Position numbers and translations under genes: made by a program. Below, piece by piece: positions 1 through 6,243 of a DNA stretch of 6,947 bases. Positions within the stretch are counted from its first letter, which is position 1, and the number at the start of each line of letters is the position of its first letter. The stretch comes from Patescibacteria group bacterium. GTDB taxonomy: Bacteria; Patescibacteriota; SOKK01. The notes beneath the pieces were generated by a model. The model saw only the letters and a program-made list of their open reading frames with translations, was not told the origin of the DNA and did no database searches. The stretch lies in assembly GCA_004374725.1 (NCBI GenBank), contig SOKK01000062.1, positions 1 to 6,947 on the forward strand, in the 5' to 3' direction.

Positions 1-53
1 AACCCCGATTGCCTGGACCAAAACCAGGTGTCCTACCATTAGACGACTCTCGA
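1..53 (-). tRNA. tRNA-Gln (anticodon UUG), 3' end cut off by window edge
   Basis: Read on the minus strand, this is the 5' three quarters of a tRNA. The 5' acceptor strand TCGAGAG (53-47) is followed by TC and then a D-arm in which GTCT pairs with GGAC (one G-U pair) around an AATGGTA loop. The anticodon stem CCTGG/CCAGG encloses the 7-nt loop TTTTGGT, which places anticodon TTG at 21-19 and so decodes CAA as glutamine. A short variable loop CAATC follows, then GGGGTT, the start of the T-arm. The rest of the T-arm and the 3' acceptor strand lie outside the window, so acceptor pairing cannot be tested. U at position 1 is common in bacterial tRNA-Gln. The gene begins 14 nt after the cysS stop on the same strand, with no clear promoter or terminator between them, so it may be transcribed with cysS. 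Confidence 0.9.
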
Positions 54-67
54 ATGTGAATTAAAAA

Positions 68-1465
68 TTATTTTCTCTTAACTCGATAACCGCTATTGGT
101 ATCTTCTATTTCAAACCCTTTTTTCTCAATCTCTTTTCTCAACTTATCAGACTTTACAAAATCTTTGTTTTTGCGGGCTTTGTGACGTTCGTCAGCGAGT
201 TTTTTAATTGAAGTAGGCATAGTAGTTGAAATAGGTTCAGAAAAGTTAGTACCTAGGATTTTATCAGCAGTTTTCAATAGTTTAATACTGGTAGTTCTGT
301 TTACAATGGCAATTGCTTTGGGAGTATTTAAATCATCTTCCAGTGTTTTTTCTAAGTCGATGATATCTTTAGAATTATCTTGGTTTTTAATTTTGCTATC
401 AATAACGTCCCAAAAAGTTTTTTTCAAAATTGTCTTTGCTTGTTTTAAACTATCTTCACTGAAGTTAATTTTGGAATTATATTTCCCACTTAAAATTGCT
501 AGCTTAAACACTTCAGGACTATATCCCATTTTCCCTAAATCTTCTAACGTGTAAACATTCCCCTCTGACTTTGCCATCTTCTTACTGTCAACTAGGAAAT
601 GCCGGCGGTGAATCCAATATTTTACGAAAGGTGACTTTCCGGTGTAGGACTCGGATTGGGCGATTTCGTCTTCGTGGTGCGGGAAGATGTTATCTTCTCC
701 CCCGGTGTGGATGTCAATTTGTTCCCCTAAATATTTAATACTCATCGCTGTGCATTCAATGTGCCAACCAGGATAGCCTCTCCCCCACGGACTGTCCCAT
801 TGCATCAAGTGTTCCTTGGGAGCTTTAATCCAGAGGGCAAAATCATAAGGAGTTTTCTTTTCCGGATCTACTTTAACGCGTTTGCCCTCCTGGAGTTTAT
901 CTAAAGTATTCCCGGATAGTTTGCCATAATCTTTAAACTTACTAACATTGAAATAAACTCCTTTGGAAGTTTCATAAGCGTAACCTTTTTCGACTAGGTC
1001 TTTTATCACTTTGATCATATCGTTTATATGATCGGTCGCGCGAGCAATGATTATATCTTCTGTATTTTTAATCTCACCTTTTTCTACGTCATAGGCCTCA
1101 GCAATTTTTAAATTCAGTTTCTTTGCCGCTTTGAAAAATTCTTTCTCGTAGTAACGTGCAATCACTAAAGGATCTTTGCCTTCCTTTTTTGCTTGGGCGA
1201 TGATTTTATCCTCTCCCCTGTCGGATGTTGCTAGATCATCTTCAGTAAGATGGCCAACGTCGGTGATATTCATCACTTGTTTGACCTTGTAGTCTTTGTA
1301 TTCTAAGTAGCGTCTTAAGATGTCAGACATGATGTAGCGTGCCAGGTTGCCAATATGCGGCTTGGCGTAGACCGTTGGCCCGCAGTCATACATTAAGACA
1401 ACCTTGTCTTTTATAGGTTTAAAAGGATCTTTTTGCTTGGTGAGAGAGTTGTAGAGCTTTAACAT
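68..1465 (-). CDS. cysS: Cysteine--tRNA ligase (CysRS)
   Basis: Class I aminoacyl-tRNA synthetase that charges tRNA-Cys with cysteine using ATP in the cytoplasm. It has 465 residues, about the usual bacterial length (E. coli 461). The Rossmann catalytic domain opens with MYDCGPTVY (residues 25-33) and the HIGH-type motif PHIGN (36-40). The second signature is KMAKS (296-300), a KMSKS variant. The four zinc ligands that select cysteine are C28, C238 (in GWHIEC), H263 and E267 (in FPHHEDE), with the same spacing as in the E. coli enzyme for the last three. The C-terminal part (about 340-465) is the helical anticodon-recognition region, with [12 protein letters not shown] resembling the usual ARxxAR(K)xKD block. 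Start MLKLYNSL is typical of the family and no in-frame start lies upstream before the recR end. No SD precedes the ATG; instead one arm of a large palindrome ends 6 nt upstream. The gene is 75 nt downstream of recR and 14 nt upstream of a tRNA-Gln. Confidence 0.97.
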   Translation of the reverse strand: MLKLYNSLTKQKDPFKPIKDKVVLMYDCGPTVYAKPHIGNLARYIMSDILRRYLEYKDYKVKQVMNITDVGHLTEDDLATSDRGEDKIIAQAKKEGKDPLVIARYYEKEFFKAAKKLNLKIAEAYDVEKGEIKNTEDIIIARATDHINDMIKVIKDLVEKGYAYETSKGVYFNVSKFKDYGKLSGNTLDKLQEGKRVKVDPEKKTPYDFALWIKAPKEHLMQWDSPWGRGYPGWHIECTAMSIKYLGEQIDIHTGGEDNIFPHHEDEIAQSESYTGKSPFVKYWIHRRHFLVDSKKMAKSEGNVYTLEDLGKMGYSPEVFKLAILSGKYNSKINFSEDSLKQAKTILKKTFWDVIDSKIKNQDNSKDIIDLEKTLEDDLNTPKAIAIVNRTTSIKLLKTADKILGTNFSEPISTTMPTSIKKLADERHKARKNKDFVKSDKLRKEIEKKGFEIEDTNSGYRVKRK

Positions 1466-1471
1466 CGTATG

Positions 1472-1536
1472 AGGTGAGAGGTGAAAGGTGAGAGGTGATA
1501 GATTACTTATCCCCTATCCCCTTTCACTTTTCACCT
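1472..1536. repeat. Long palindrome built of 7-nt repeats between recR and cysS
   Basis: On the plus strand 1472-1499 is four head-to-tail heptamers: AGGTGAG, AGGTGAA, AGGTGAG, AGGTGAT. After a 7-nt spacer (1501-1507, GATTACT) the other arm, 1508-1536, is also heptameric: TATCCCC twice, TTTCACT, then TTTCACC with a final T. The two 29-nt arms pair with 24 Watson-Crick matches, 2 positions that are G-T on the plus strand, and 3 mismatches, giving a very long stem with a 7-nt loop. The plus strand continues GTTTTT (1537-1542), which looks like a Rho-independent terminator, but no plus-strand gene reads into it. In the direction of actual transcription (minus) the stem is followed by CATACG and the cysS ATG, with no U-run, so it should not terminate that message. 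It could be an intergenic repeat family, a processing site or a leader structure controlling cysS; its function is unknown. Confidence 0.85.
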
Positions 1537-1540
1537 GTTT

Positions 1541-2146
1541 TTAATAGTCCCTTCGTTCTTCCAACGCCCGGATTAAAGTAACCTCGTCGGCATATTCCAA
1601 ATCTCCTCCCATTGGCAGCCCCCTTGCGATTCTAGTTACTTTTAGTTCTAATGGTTTAATTAATTTTGCAATATACATTGCGGTTGCCTCGCCCTCTAGG
1701 CTGGGATTAGTTGCGAGAATTACTTCTTTGATCTTTCCATTATTTTCTTTAAGATTCTTGAGGAGTTCTTTAATTCTTAAATCTTGTGGTCCAATTCCTT
1801 CCAGGGGTGAAATCACTCCTCCAAGGACATGGTAAAGTCCATCGTAGTGGTCAGTTTTTTCAAGAGCGAGAATGTCCAAGGGTTCTTCTACGACACAAAT
1901 TTTAGAGGGATCTCTGGAAGGGTCGCTACAGATTTTGCAGGGGTCAGATTCGGAAATGCTGTAACATTTTGAGCAAAAGACTAGGTTTTCCTGAAGTTCT
2001 GAAATAGCTTTACCTAAAGATCCTACTTCACCTTTTTGCGATTTGAGTAAATAAAAAGTCAGGCGTTGGGCGGAACGTGGTCCAATGCCTGGGAGCTTTG
2101 AGAACTCTTCGATTAATTTTTGAACGGACTGCGGAATAAAATTCAT
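1541..2146 (-). CDS. recR: Recombination mediator protein RecR
   Basis: RecR works with RecO (and RecF) to load RecA onto SSB-coated single-stranded DNA at gaps; the family forms a ring-like DNA clamp in the cytoplasm. The 201-residue length equals that of E. coli RecR. Domains in order: helix-hairpin-helix with LPGIGPRSAQR (residues 18-28); a four-cysteine zinc finger C58, C61, C70, C73; a Toprim domain beginning ICVVEEPLDILALE (83-96), followed by YHVLGGVISPLEGIGP (105-120) and ATNPSLEGEATAMYIA (145-160); and the conserved C-terminal segment TRIARGLPMGGDLEYAD (171-187). All family landmarks are present and nothing looks degraded. The ATG is 5 nt after the ybaB stop (TAG) with no convincing SD, so translation is probably coupled to ybaB. 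The gene ends in TAA just before the heptamer palindrome. Confidence 0.97.
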   Translation of the reverse strand: MNFIPQSVQKLIEEFSKLPGIGPRSAQRLTFYLLKSQKGEVGSLGKAISELQENLVFCSKCYSISESDPCKICSDPSRDPSKICVVEEPLDILALEKTDHYDGLYHVLGGVISPLEGIGPQDLRIKELLKNLKENNGKIKEVILATNPSLEGEATAMYIAKLIKPLELKVTRIARGLPMGGDLEYADEVTLIRALEERRDY

Positions 2147-2151
2147 AGTTT

Positions 2152-2433
2152 CTACATACCAAGGTCGCCCATCATGCCGCGCATTTTTTTGGCGACGGTC
2201 TTCTGGGATTCTTTTGTTGCTTTATTAAGAGCGTTTTTTAATTGCTCACCAACTTTTTCTTTGTCTCCAAAATCAAAGTCATCGTCAAAGCTAATTGATT
2301 GTAATTCTTGAGCACCATTCATTACGATTTTAATGCCGTCTTTCTCATACTCGATAATCTCGGTTTCCATTTGTTTTTTTAATTCTTGCGCTTGCTTTTG
2401 CATCTCGCGCATCTGTTGCATTTTTCCAAACAT
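2152..2433 (-). CDS. ybaB: YbaB/EbfC family nucleoid-associated DNA-binding protein
   Basis: Small dimeric DNA-binding protein of the YbaB/EbfC family, which coats or bends DNA and is usually encoded directly upstream of recR, as here. It has 93 residues, somewhat shorter than the E. coli protein (109). The N-terminus MFGKMQQMREMQKQAQELKK is a Met/Gln/Lys-rich amphipathic helix typical of the family. It is followed by the beta-strand core DGIKIVMNGAQELQSISFDDDF (about 32-53), matching the usual G-x-V-x-NG-x-x-E pattern. A C-terminal helix (about 60-82) and a Met/Gly-rich tail (MRGMMGDLGM) close it. The ATG lies 2 nt after the preceding gene's TAA and has a good SD within that gene's last codons. 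The stop TAG is 5 nt before recR. dnaX, the common upstream partner in other bacteria, is not present in this window. Confidence 0.93.
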   Translation of the reverse strand: MFGKMQQMREMQKQAQELKKQMETEIIEYEKDGIKIVMNGAQELQSISFDDDFDFGDKEKVGEQLKNALNKATKESQKTVAKKMRGMMGDLGM

Positions 2434-2435
2434 AC

Positions 2436-3941
2436 TTACTTCCTTTCGTAGTAAATTAAACTTTCGTTATCAAATTGATAGATTTCTTTTTGTTTGAATT
2501 GTGAGGGAACTTTGGGTAGCGGAGGATCTCCAAAATCAACAGTGTCGATTATCCAGAGGTGCTTAGTTTCTCCAAGGTAACTCTTAAGATCTTCTATAAT
2601 ATCATTTTTTTCAATCAGTGCGTTTCCGGAATAATGGTGGATCTCATCAGTTATGATTATTCCCTCTTTGTTTTCATTATAGTATTTAAATGGAATGAAA
2701 GTAAAGGAAGAAGAATGGATAATTTTCTCATTGGACCTATGTTTTTCTTCAAGTTTTGCGCTCAGTTCCCGCATGCCTTTTTTGGGGGCGTCTAGACCAA
2801 AAACGTTTGTGGAAGCTAGTAGAATTGCAATAATCGAAATTATTATCATACCTCCAATTAGCATTTTGCTATTCTTAATCTGGTTAACAAAAAGGCCTAG
2901 AATAATGAATACTGCAACCCCTGCAAAGATAAAGTAACGGTCAAGGAAAACTGAATGGTACAACGAAACTAAAATTCCGATGATAATTGGGACGAAGAGA
3001 TAGCTAAGGATTAATATGAAGGCACTTTTTTCAGTGGATTTTTGCTTAAACTTTTTGAATAGAACAATAACTATCGCAACGATTAGAATTAGTGGGATTG
3101 TGTTGATCAGGAAAGTTTTAGTTTCAATACTGCCAATTGTGATTACAAAGAAGGTTCGTAAGACACTAAAGAGGGAAATTACAGGAATCCAAAAATCTTC
3201 TCGTACTTGATTAGATTGTTTTAAGAGAATTGGTAGCCAGGGTAAATAAAAAACTGCTGTGAATAGAATACTCAGGCCAAAGTGCCACCATTTTTTGAGC
3301 AAGTTTGTTCGCTCTTTCTTTGGTAGCACGATCAGGCCTAGTAACACTCCAGCTATTTGAGCGATGACAGTGAAAATTAAGAAGTAGTGGGTATAAATTG
3401 CAAGGATGGTAAAAACAACATAGCCAATCCAGTAATAGAGATTGAGTCGGGCTTGATTATTGTGAAGTGCTTTCCAGAGATAGAATGTGGACATCACTGC
3501 CAGGAAAGCACCGAGTGTGTACATGCGTACTTCCTGACTGTACTGAATAAAGAAAGGAGCGATCGTAATTAGGAAACTTGAGATCAATGCTACTTTTCTA
3601 TTGAAAAGGTTTTTAACAAGAAAGTAGACAGCAATGATTAAAAGCATTCCGAAAAGTGCCGAGAATCCTCGCAGGGCTAATTCACTTTCTCCAAGGATTA
3701 GAGTCCAGAGTTTGAGAAGGAAATAGTAAAAGGGAGGGTGGACATCATGAACTCCCTTCTCGATGATCTCTGGGAGAGGATTTCTAACCATCACGGCACT
3801 GAAAGCTTCATCGTACCAAAGGCCGCTCTTGGTAATATTAAAAAATCTCAAAAATCCCCCCAGAACAATAAAGAAGGTTAGAAAGAATGTTTGTGGGGTA
3901 AAAAGTTTTTTCAAGATTTGTTTGTGCTTTACTCTTGGCAT
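2436..3941 (-). CDS. GT39-like (ArnT/PMT type) integral membrane glycosyltransferase
   Basis: Predicted GT-C fold membrane enzyme of 501 residues that moves a sugar from a polyprenyl-phosphate carrier to an acceptor on the outer face of the membrane; the sugar and acceptor cannot be read from sequence. After a basic N-terminus there is a first hydrophobic helix (about 17-35), then WYDEAFS (42-48), whose Asp44-Glu45 sits in the first external loop where GT-C enzymes keep their catalytic acidic residue. HDVHPPFYYFLLKLW (65-79) and SQEVRMYTL (135-143) are typical of ArnT/PMT_2 relatives. Some dozen hydrophobic segments extend to about residue 377, with FLDRYFIF (332-339) before the last two. A soluble tail (about 380-501) follows. 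The ATG lies 3 nt after the GT2 stop; the nearest purine-rich stretch (GGGGAAAG, 3964-3957) is about 15 nt away, too far for a normal SD, so coupling to the upstream gene is likely. Confidence 0.85.
   Translation of the reverse strand: MPRVKHKQILKKLFTPQTFFLTFFIVLGGFLRFFNITKSGLWYDEAFSAVMVRNPLPEIIEKGVHDVHPPFYYFLLKLWTLILGESELALRGFSALFGMLLIIAVYFLVKNLFNRKVALISSFLITIAPFFIQYSQEVRMYTLGAFLAVMSTFYLWKALHNNQARLNLYYWIGYVVFTILAIYTHYFLIFTVIAQIAGVLLGLIVLPKKERTNLLKKWWHFGLSILFTAVFYLPWLPILLKQSNQVREDFWIPVISLFSVLRTFFVITIGSIETKTFLINTIPLILIVAIVIVLFKKFKQKSTEKSAFILILSYLFVPIIIGILVSLYHSVFLDRYFIFAGVAVFIILGLFVNQIKNSKMLIGGMIIISIIAILLASTNVFGLDAPKKGMRELSAKLEEKHRSNEKIIHSSSFTFIPFKYYNENKEGIIITDEIHHYSGNALIEKNDIIEDLKSYLGETKHLWIIDTVDFGDPPLPKVPSQFKQKEIYQFDNESLIYYERK
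2439..2447 (-). promoter_or_regulatory. Shine-Dalgarno of ybaB inside the 3' end of the preceding gene
   Basis: Read on the minus strand the bases are GAAAGGAAG, with AGGA about 7 nt before the ybaB ATG (2433-2431). The same bases encode the final Glu-Arg-Lys of the upstream glycosyltransferase, whose TAA (2438-2436) falls between the SD and the ATG. This is the clearest ribosome binding site in the window, and it ties ybaB translation to the glycosyltransferase transcript. Confidence 0.75.
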
Positions 3942-3944
3942 TTT

Positions 3945-4694
3945 TTATTTCTTATACTTTCCCCTAATTAGATTCCATTTCACTTTCAAAAGATCAAAAA
4001 TTGACTTTAAATAGACCTTCAGAAAAGACATCTTGGTTTTTGAAACATCAGTCCAGGTGATTCCGACTTCTTTGATTTTAAAACCCAACTGCTTTCCAAT
4101 TGTCAAGGTTTCCATATCAAACACCCAACCAGACAACACTTGCTTGGGAAAAATCGCTTTTGCGGCCTCATTAGTGAAACATTTAAAGCCACACTGGGTG
4201 TCTTTTAGCCCAGGTAGAATTATAAGTTGAATTAGAAGGTTTCCTCCTCTGCCGAGAATCCTCCGAAGCAAGGGTTGCTTTACTTTGATATTACTGCCCT
4301 CTATGGCCCGAGAGCCAATCACAATATGATAACCCTGGTCAAAATAAGGAAAAAATTTGTTGACCTCATCAATCTTAGTTGCGTTGTCAGCGTCAGTGAA
4401 CAAAACAAACTTTCCTTGAGCCTCTTTAGCACCGTGAACAACTGTATATCCTTTACCGCGGTTAGGGTCATTTTCTACTAATCGTAAATTATCCATTACT
4501 TGCATTTTTCCTTTTATAATCTCTGCGGTTTTATCGGTGCTACCATCATTGACGACAATAATTTCGGAAGTACAAGATTGTCTTAAGAGAAACTGATGAA
4601 TATCAACAAGAGTGTCATTAATCACTGCCTCTTCATTGTAAGCAGGGATAATCACAGATAAATAGGGCTGTTTTTTTGTTCCCAGATCTTTCAT
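3945..4694 (-). CDS. GT2 polyprenyl/dolichyl-phosphate sugar transferase (ALG5-like)
   Basis: GT-A fold family 2 glycosyltransferase of 249 residues that most likely transfers a sugar, probably glucose or mannose, from a nucleotide sugar to a polyprenyl phosphate at the cytoplasmic membrane face. The N-terminus has YLSVIIPAYNEE (11-22) and EIIVVNDGSTD (44-54), the nucleotide-binding part. NDPNRGKGYTVVHGA (75-89) follows, then the metal-binding DAD (101-103) in FTDADNAT. KDTQCGFKCF (164-173) is a hallmark of dolichyl-phosphate glucosyltransferase-type enzymes, and WVFDMETL (190-197) supplies the acidic residues expected of the catalytic loop. The last 30 residues are hydrophobic and basic and could form a membrane-associated amphipathic helix; no C-terminal pair of transmembrane helices of the GtrB type is present. 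The gene begins inside the stop codon of the upstream GT39 gene and ends 3 nt before the next one, so it sits between two plausible users of its product. Confidence 0.9.
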   Translation of the reverse strand: MKDLGTKKQPYLSVIIPAYNEEAVINDTLVDIHQFLLRQSCTSEIIVVNDGSTDKTAEIIKGKMQVMDNLRLVENDPNRGKGYTVVHGAKEAQGKFVLFTDADNATKIDEVNKFFPYFDQGYHIVIGSRAIEGSNIKVKQPLLRRILGRGGNLLIQLIILPGLKDTQCGFKCFTNEAAKAIFPKQVLSGWVFDMETLTIGKQLGFKIKEVGITWTDVSKTKMSFLKVYLKSIFDLLKVKWNLIRGKYKK

Positions 4695-4696
4695 TA
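4692..4696 (-). promoter_or_regulatory. TAATG stop/start overlap coupling a GT39 gene to the GT2 gene
   Basis: On the minus strand the bases TAATG combine the TAA of the upstream membrane glycosyltransferase with the ATG of the GT2 gene, sharing one base. The preceding bases (TTACTTAATCAAA) contain no SD, so GT2 translation probably depends on ribosomes that have just finished the upstream gene. This would keep the two proteins in proportion. Confidence 0.7.
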
Positions 4697-6238
4697 TTTG
4701 ATTAAGTAAACTTTGAAAATTTCCTGGTCGAATTTATTCTTAACAGTTTCTTGGGGCTCTAGCTTCTTTAGTTGCTTAGACCGATCCGCAAGTTGCAAGA
4801 AGTCCCGACTAAGCACGAGGTAGAAATTCTTTTCAATTAATTTTGTCATTTTGATTAGTTCATCTAACTCTCTCTCGTCACCTGAAAATCGCTTGTAACC
4901 GGCATTTTCATCGGTAATAAATTCTAGGCTTTGCTCGGAATAGTTATCAATTAAGACGATCGGACTATTGTAGGAATTACGATTAAGATGTTCGCCTAAC
5001 TCTCTTAAGTCCGAACGAAACTCTGAGTAAACTTCTTCTTTCTCCGCATAAGTTACAAAATAGCGTCTGTAATTATCATAGGTAATTGAAGCAAGGAAAA
5101 CAATCCCTAAAACTAATATAATAACTCCAGAGAGAAATTTTTTAGTCCTGAAAAAGTAACGGAAAGGCAAAGTGGCGAGAAGATAAATAAAAGGCAATAC
5201 TCCAATTGCTCTTAGGGCATGCGGTACTCCCTCAGCGGTAAGAATAGACGGTAGAAGCATCACAAATAGCCCGGTTAGAATTAAAAAATAACGAGTTTTT
5301 TTGAAGTTCACAATTGTAATTAAGATTCCCCAGAGGAAAAGAATCCCGACCCAGAAATTTAACATCGGCATCCCAACTAGATTATGTCGCCAGTTATAGT
5401 CCCCGGTGAAATTGAACATCCCTAAAGTTTTAACTGTACTCGTAAAAGCAGTTTTAATAAATCCTCCTTCCCAGAGATCAGGGTTAAAAATAGATACTCC
5501 TCCTGCCCGGCCCAGAAAATCTTCCGGATGGAAAATAGAATGGACTAAAAATGGCATTGCAACGATAAATGCTGAAATCAGGAATATCACGACCCCTTTC
5601 CTTACTAATTTTGACTCCCAAAAGCGTTTTTTCTGAACAAAATAGTAATACAGAAATAATAGCAGCAAAATCAAGGGAACCATCCGGAAAGCAATATAGC
5701 TGTAAACTCCTAGCCCCAGAAACACTCCTGAAAGGACCCAGAAGACTACTTTTTTACTACGATAAGCTTTAATTAGAAAATATAAGAGACCTATTGTAAT
5801 AAGTGGTACCAGAATACCTCGGAAACCATCTCTGGAAAAAGTAAGGTGCCAAGTGGAAATAGAAAATAAGAATAATGCAATCAGCCCGATTTTACGTCCA
5901 AAGAGTTCTTTTGCGAGAAAATAGAACAGAATTAAGGTGAAAATTCCAATTAAAGCTGAGGTGGCATGCAAGGACCAAACAGAACTTCCAAATAGTTTAA
6001 AAACTCCAGCAACTAAATAAACATACAGTCCTTCCCTACCACCGTTATCTTCAAAAAAGACCTGAAAATTTTCTCCTTCAGCTATCTGGTTAGCGTTGGT
6101 CCCATTTGCGGCTTCGTCAGGATAAACCCCAAAAGGAATTTCATTTAATTGATAGAATCTTAGGAAAATTCCTAGAACAATCACTAACGCGACTAGAATA
6201 GTGATAAGAGTTTTAATTTGAATTTGGCTTAGTTTCAC
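4694..6238 (-). CDS. GT39-like integral membrane glycosyltransferase, second type
   Basis: Predicted polytopic membrane protein of 514 residues in the GT39/PMT_2 superfamily. A hydrophobic helix (about 9-27) is followed by FGVYPDEAANG (36-46), whose Asp41-Glu42 occupies the place of the GT-C catalytic acid. The second loop carries FFEDNGGREGLYVYL (61-75) instead of the HPP motif seen in the other complete GT39-like protein of this cluster, so the two are distinct subtypes rather than a recent duplication. Further landmarks are TFSRDGFRG (133-141) and TAEGVPHALRAIGVLPF (334-350). About eleven or twelve hydrophobic segments run to residue 386, then a soluble charged tail (387-514). Translation starts at GTG, 5 nt after the previous stop and without a recognisable SD; the next methionine is at residue 186, well inside the fold, so the GTG is the credible start. 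Donor and acceptor sugars are unknown. It could instead belong to a neighbouring GT-C family. Confidence 0.8.
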   Translation of the reverse strand: MKLSQIQIKTLITILVALVIVLGIFLRFYQLNEIPFGVYPDEAANGTNANQIAEGENFQVFFEDNGGREGLYVYLVAGVFKLFGSSVWSLHATSALIGIFTLILFYFLAKELFGRKIGLIALFLFSISTWHLTFSRDGFRGILVPLITIGLLYFLIKAYRSKKVVFWVLSGVFLGLGVYSYIAFRMVPLILLLLFLYYYFVQKKRFWESKLVRKGVVIFLISAFIVAMPFLVHSIFHPEDFLGRAGGVSIFNPDLWEGGFIKTAFTSTVKTLGMFNFTGDYNWRHNLVGMPMLNFWVGILFLWGILITIVNFKKTRYFLILTGLFVMLLPSILTAEGVPHALRAIGVLPFIYLLATLPFRYFFRTKKFLSGVIILVLGIVFLASITYDNYRRYFVTYAEKEEVYSEFRSDLRELGEHLNRNSYNSPIVLIDNYSEQSLEFITDENAGYKRFSGDERELDELIKMTKLIEKNFYLVLSRDFLQLADRSKQLKKLEPQETVKNKFDQEIFKVYLIK

Positions 6239-6243
6239 CGTGT

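Noticed and set aside
306..554. Plus-strand open frame of 82 codons inside cysS
   Set aside because: It lies opposite a clearly real CysRS, has no family pattern, and is a shadow of the lysine- and leucine-rich minus-strand codons. The same holds for the other plus-strand frames at 2120-2311, 2559-2937, 3016-3210, 3387-3572, 3763-4014, 4033-4230, 4275-4481 and 5406-5772.
1472..1499. CRISPR array from the repeated AGGTGA units
   Set aside because: The units are 7 nt long and directly abutting, with no spacers and no cas genes nearby.
1508..1536. G-quadruplex on the minus strand of the palindrome
   Set aside because: Only two GGGG tracts occur, with other runs of two or fewer G, so a stable four-tract quadruplex is not supported; pairing with the opposite arm is much stronger.
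1466..1540. T-box or other amino-acid-sensing leader for cysS
   Set aside because: The gap is only 75 nt, with no specifier loop, T-box sequence or minus-strand terminator/antiterminator pair.
3957..3964. GGGGAAAG as the SD of the glycosyltransferase starting at 3941
   Set aside because: It is about 15 nt from the ATG, beyond normal SD spacing, and is also within the GT2 coding end; coupling by the 3-nt stop-to-start gap is more plausible.
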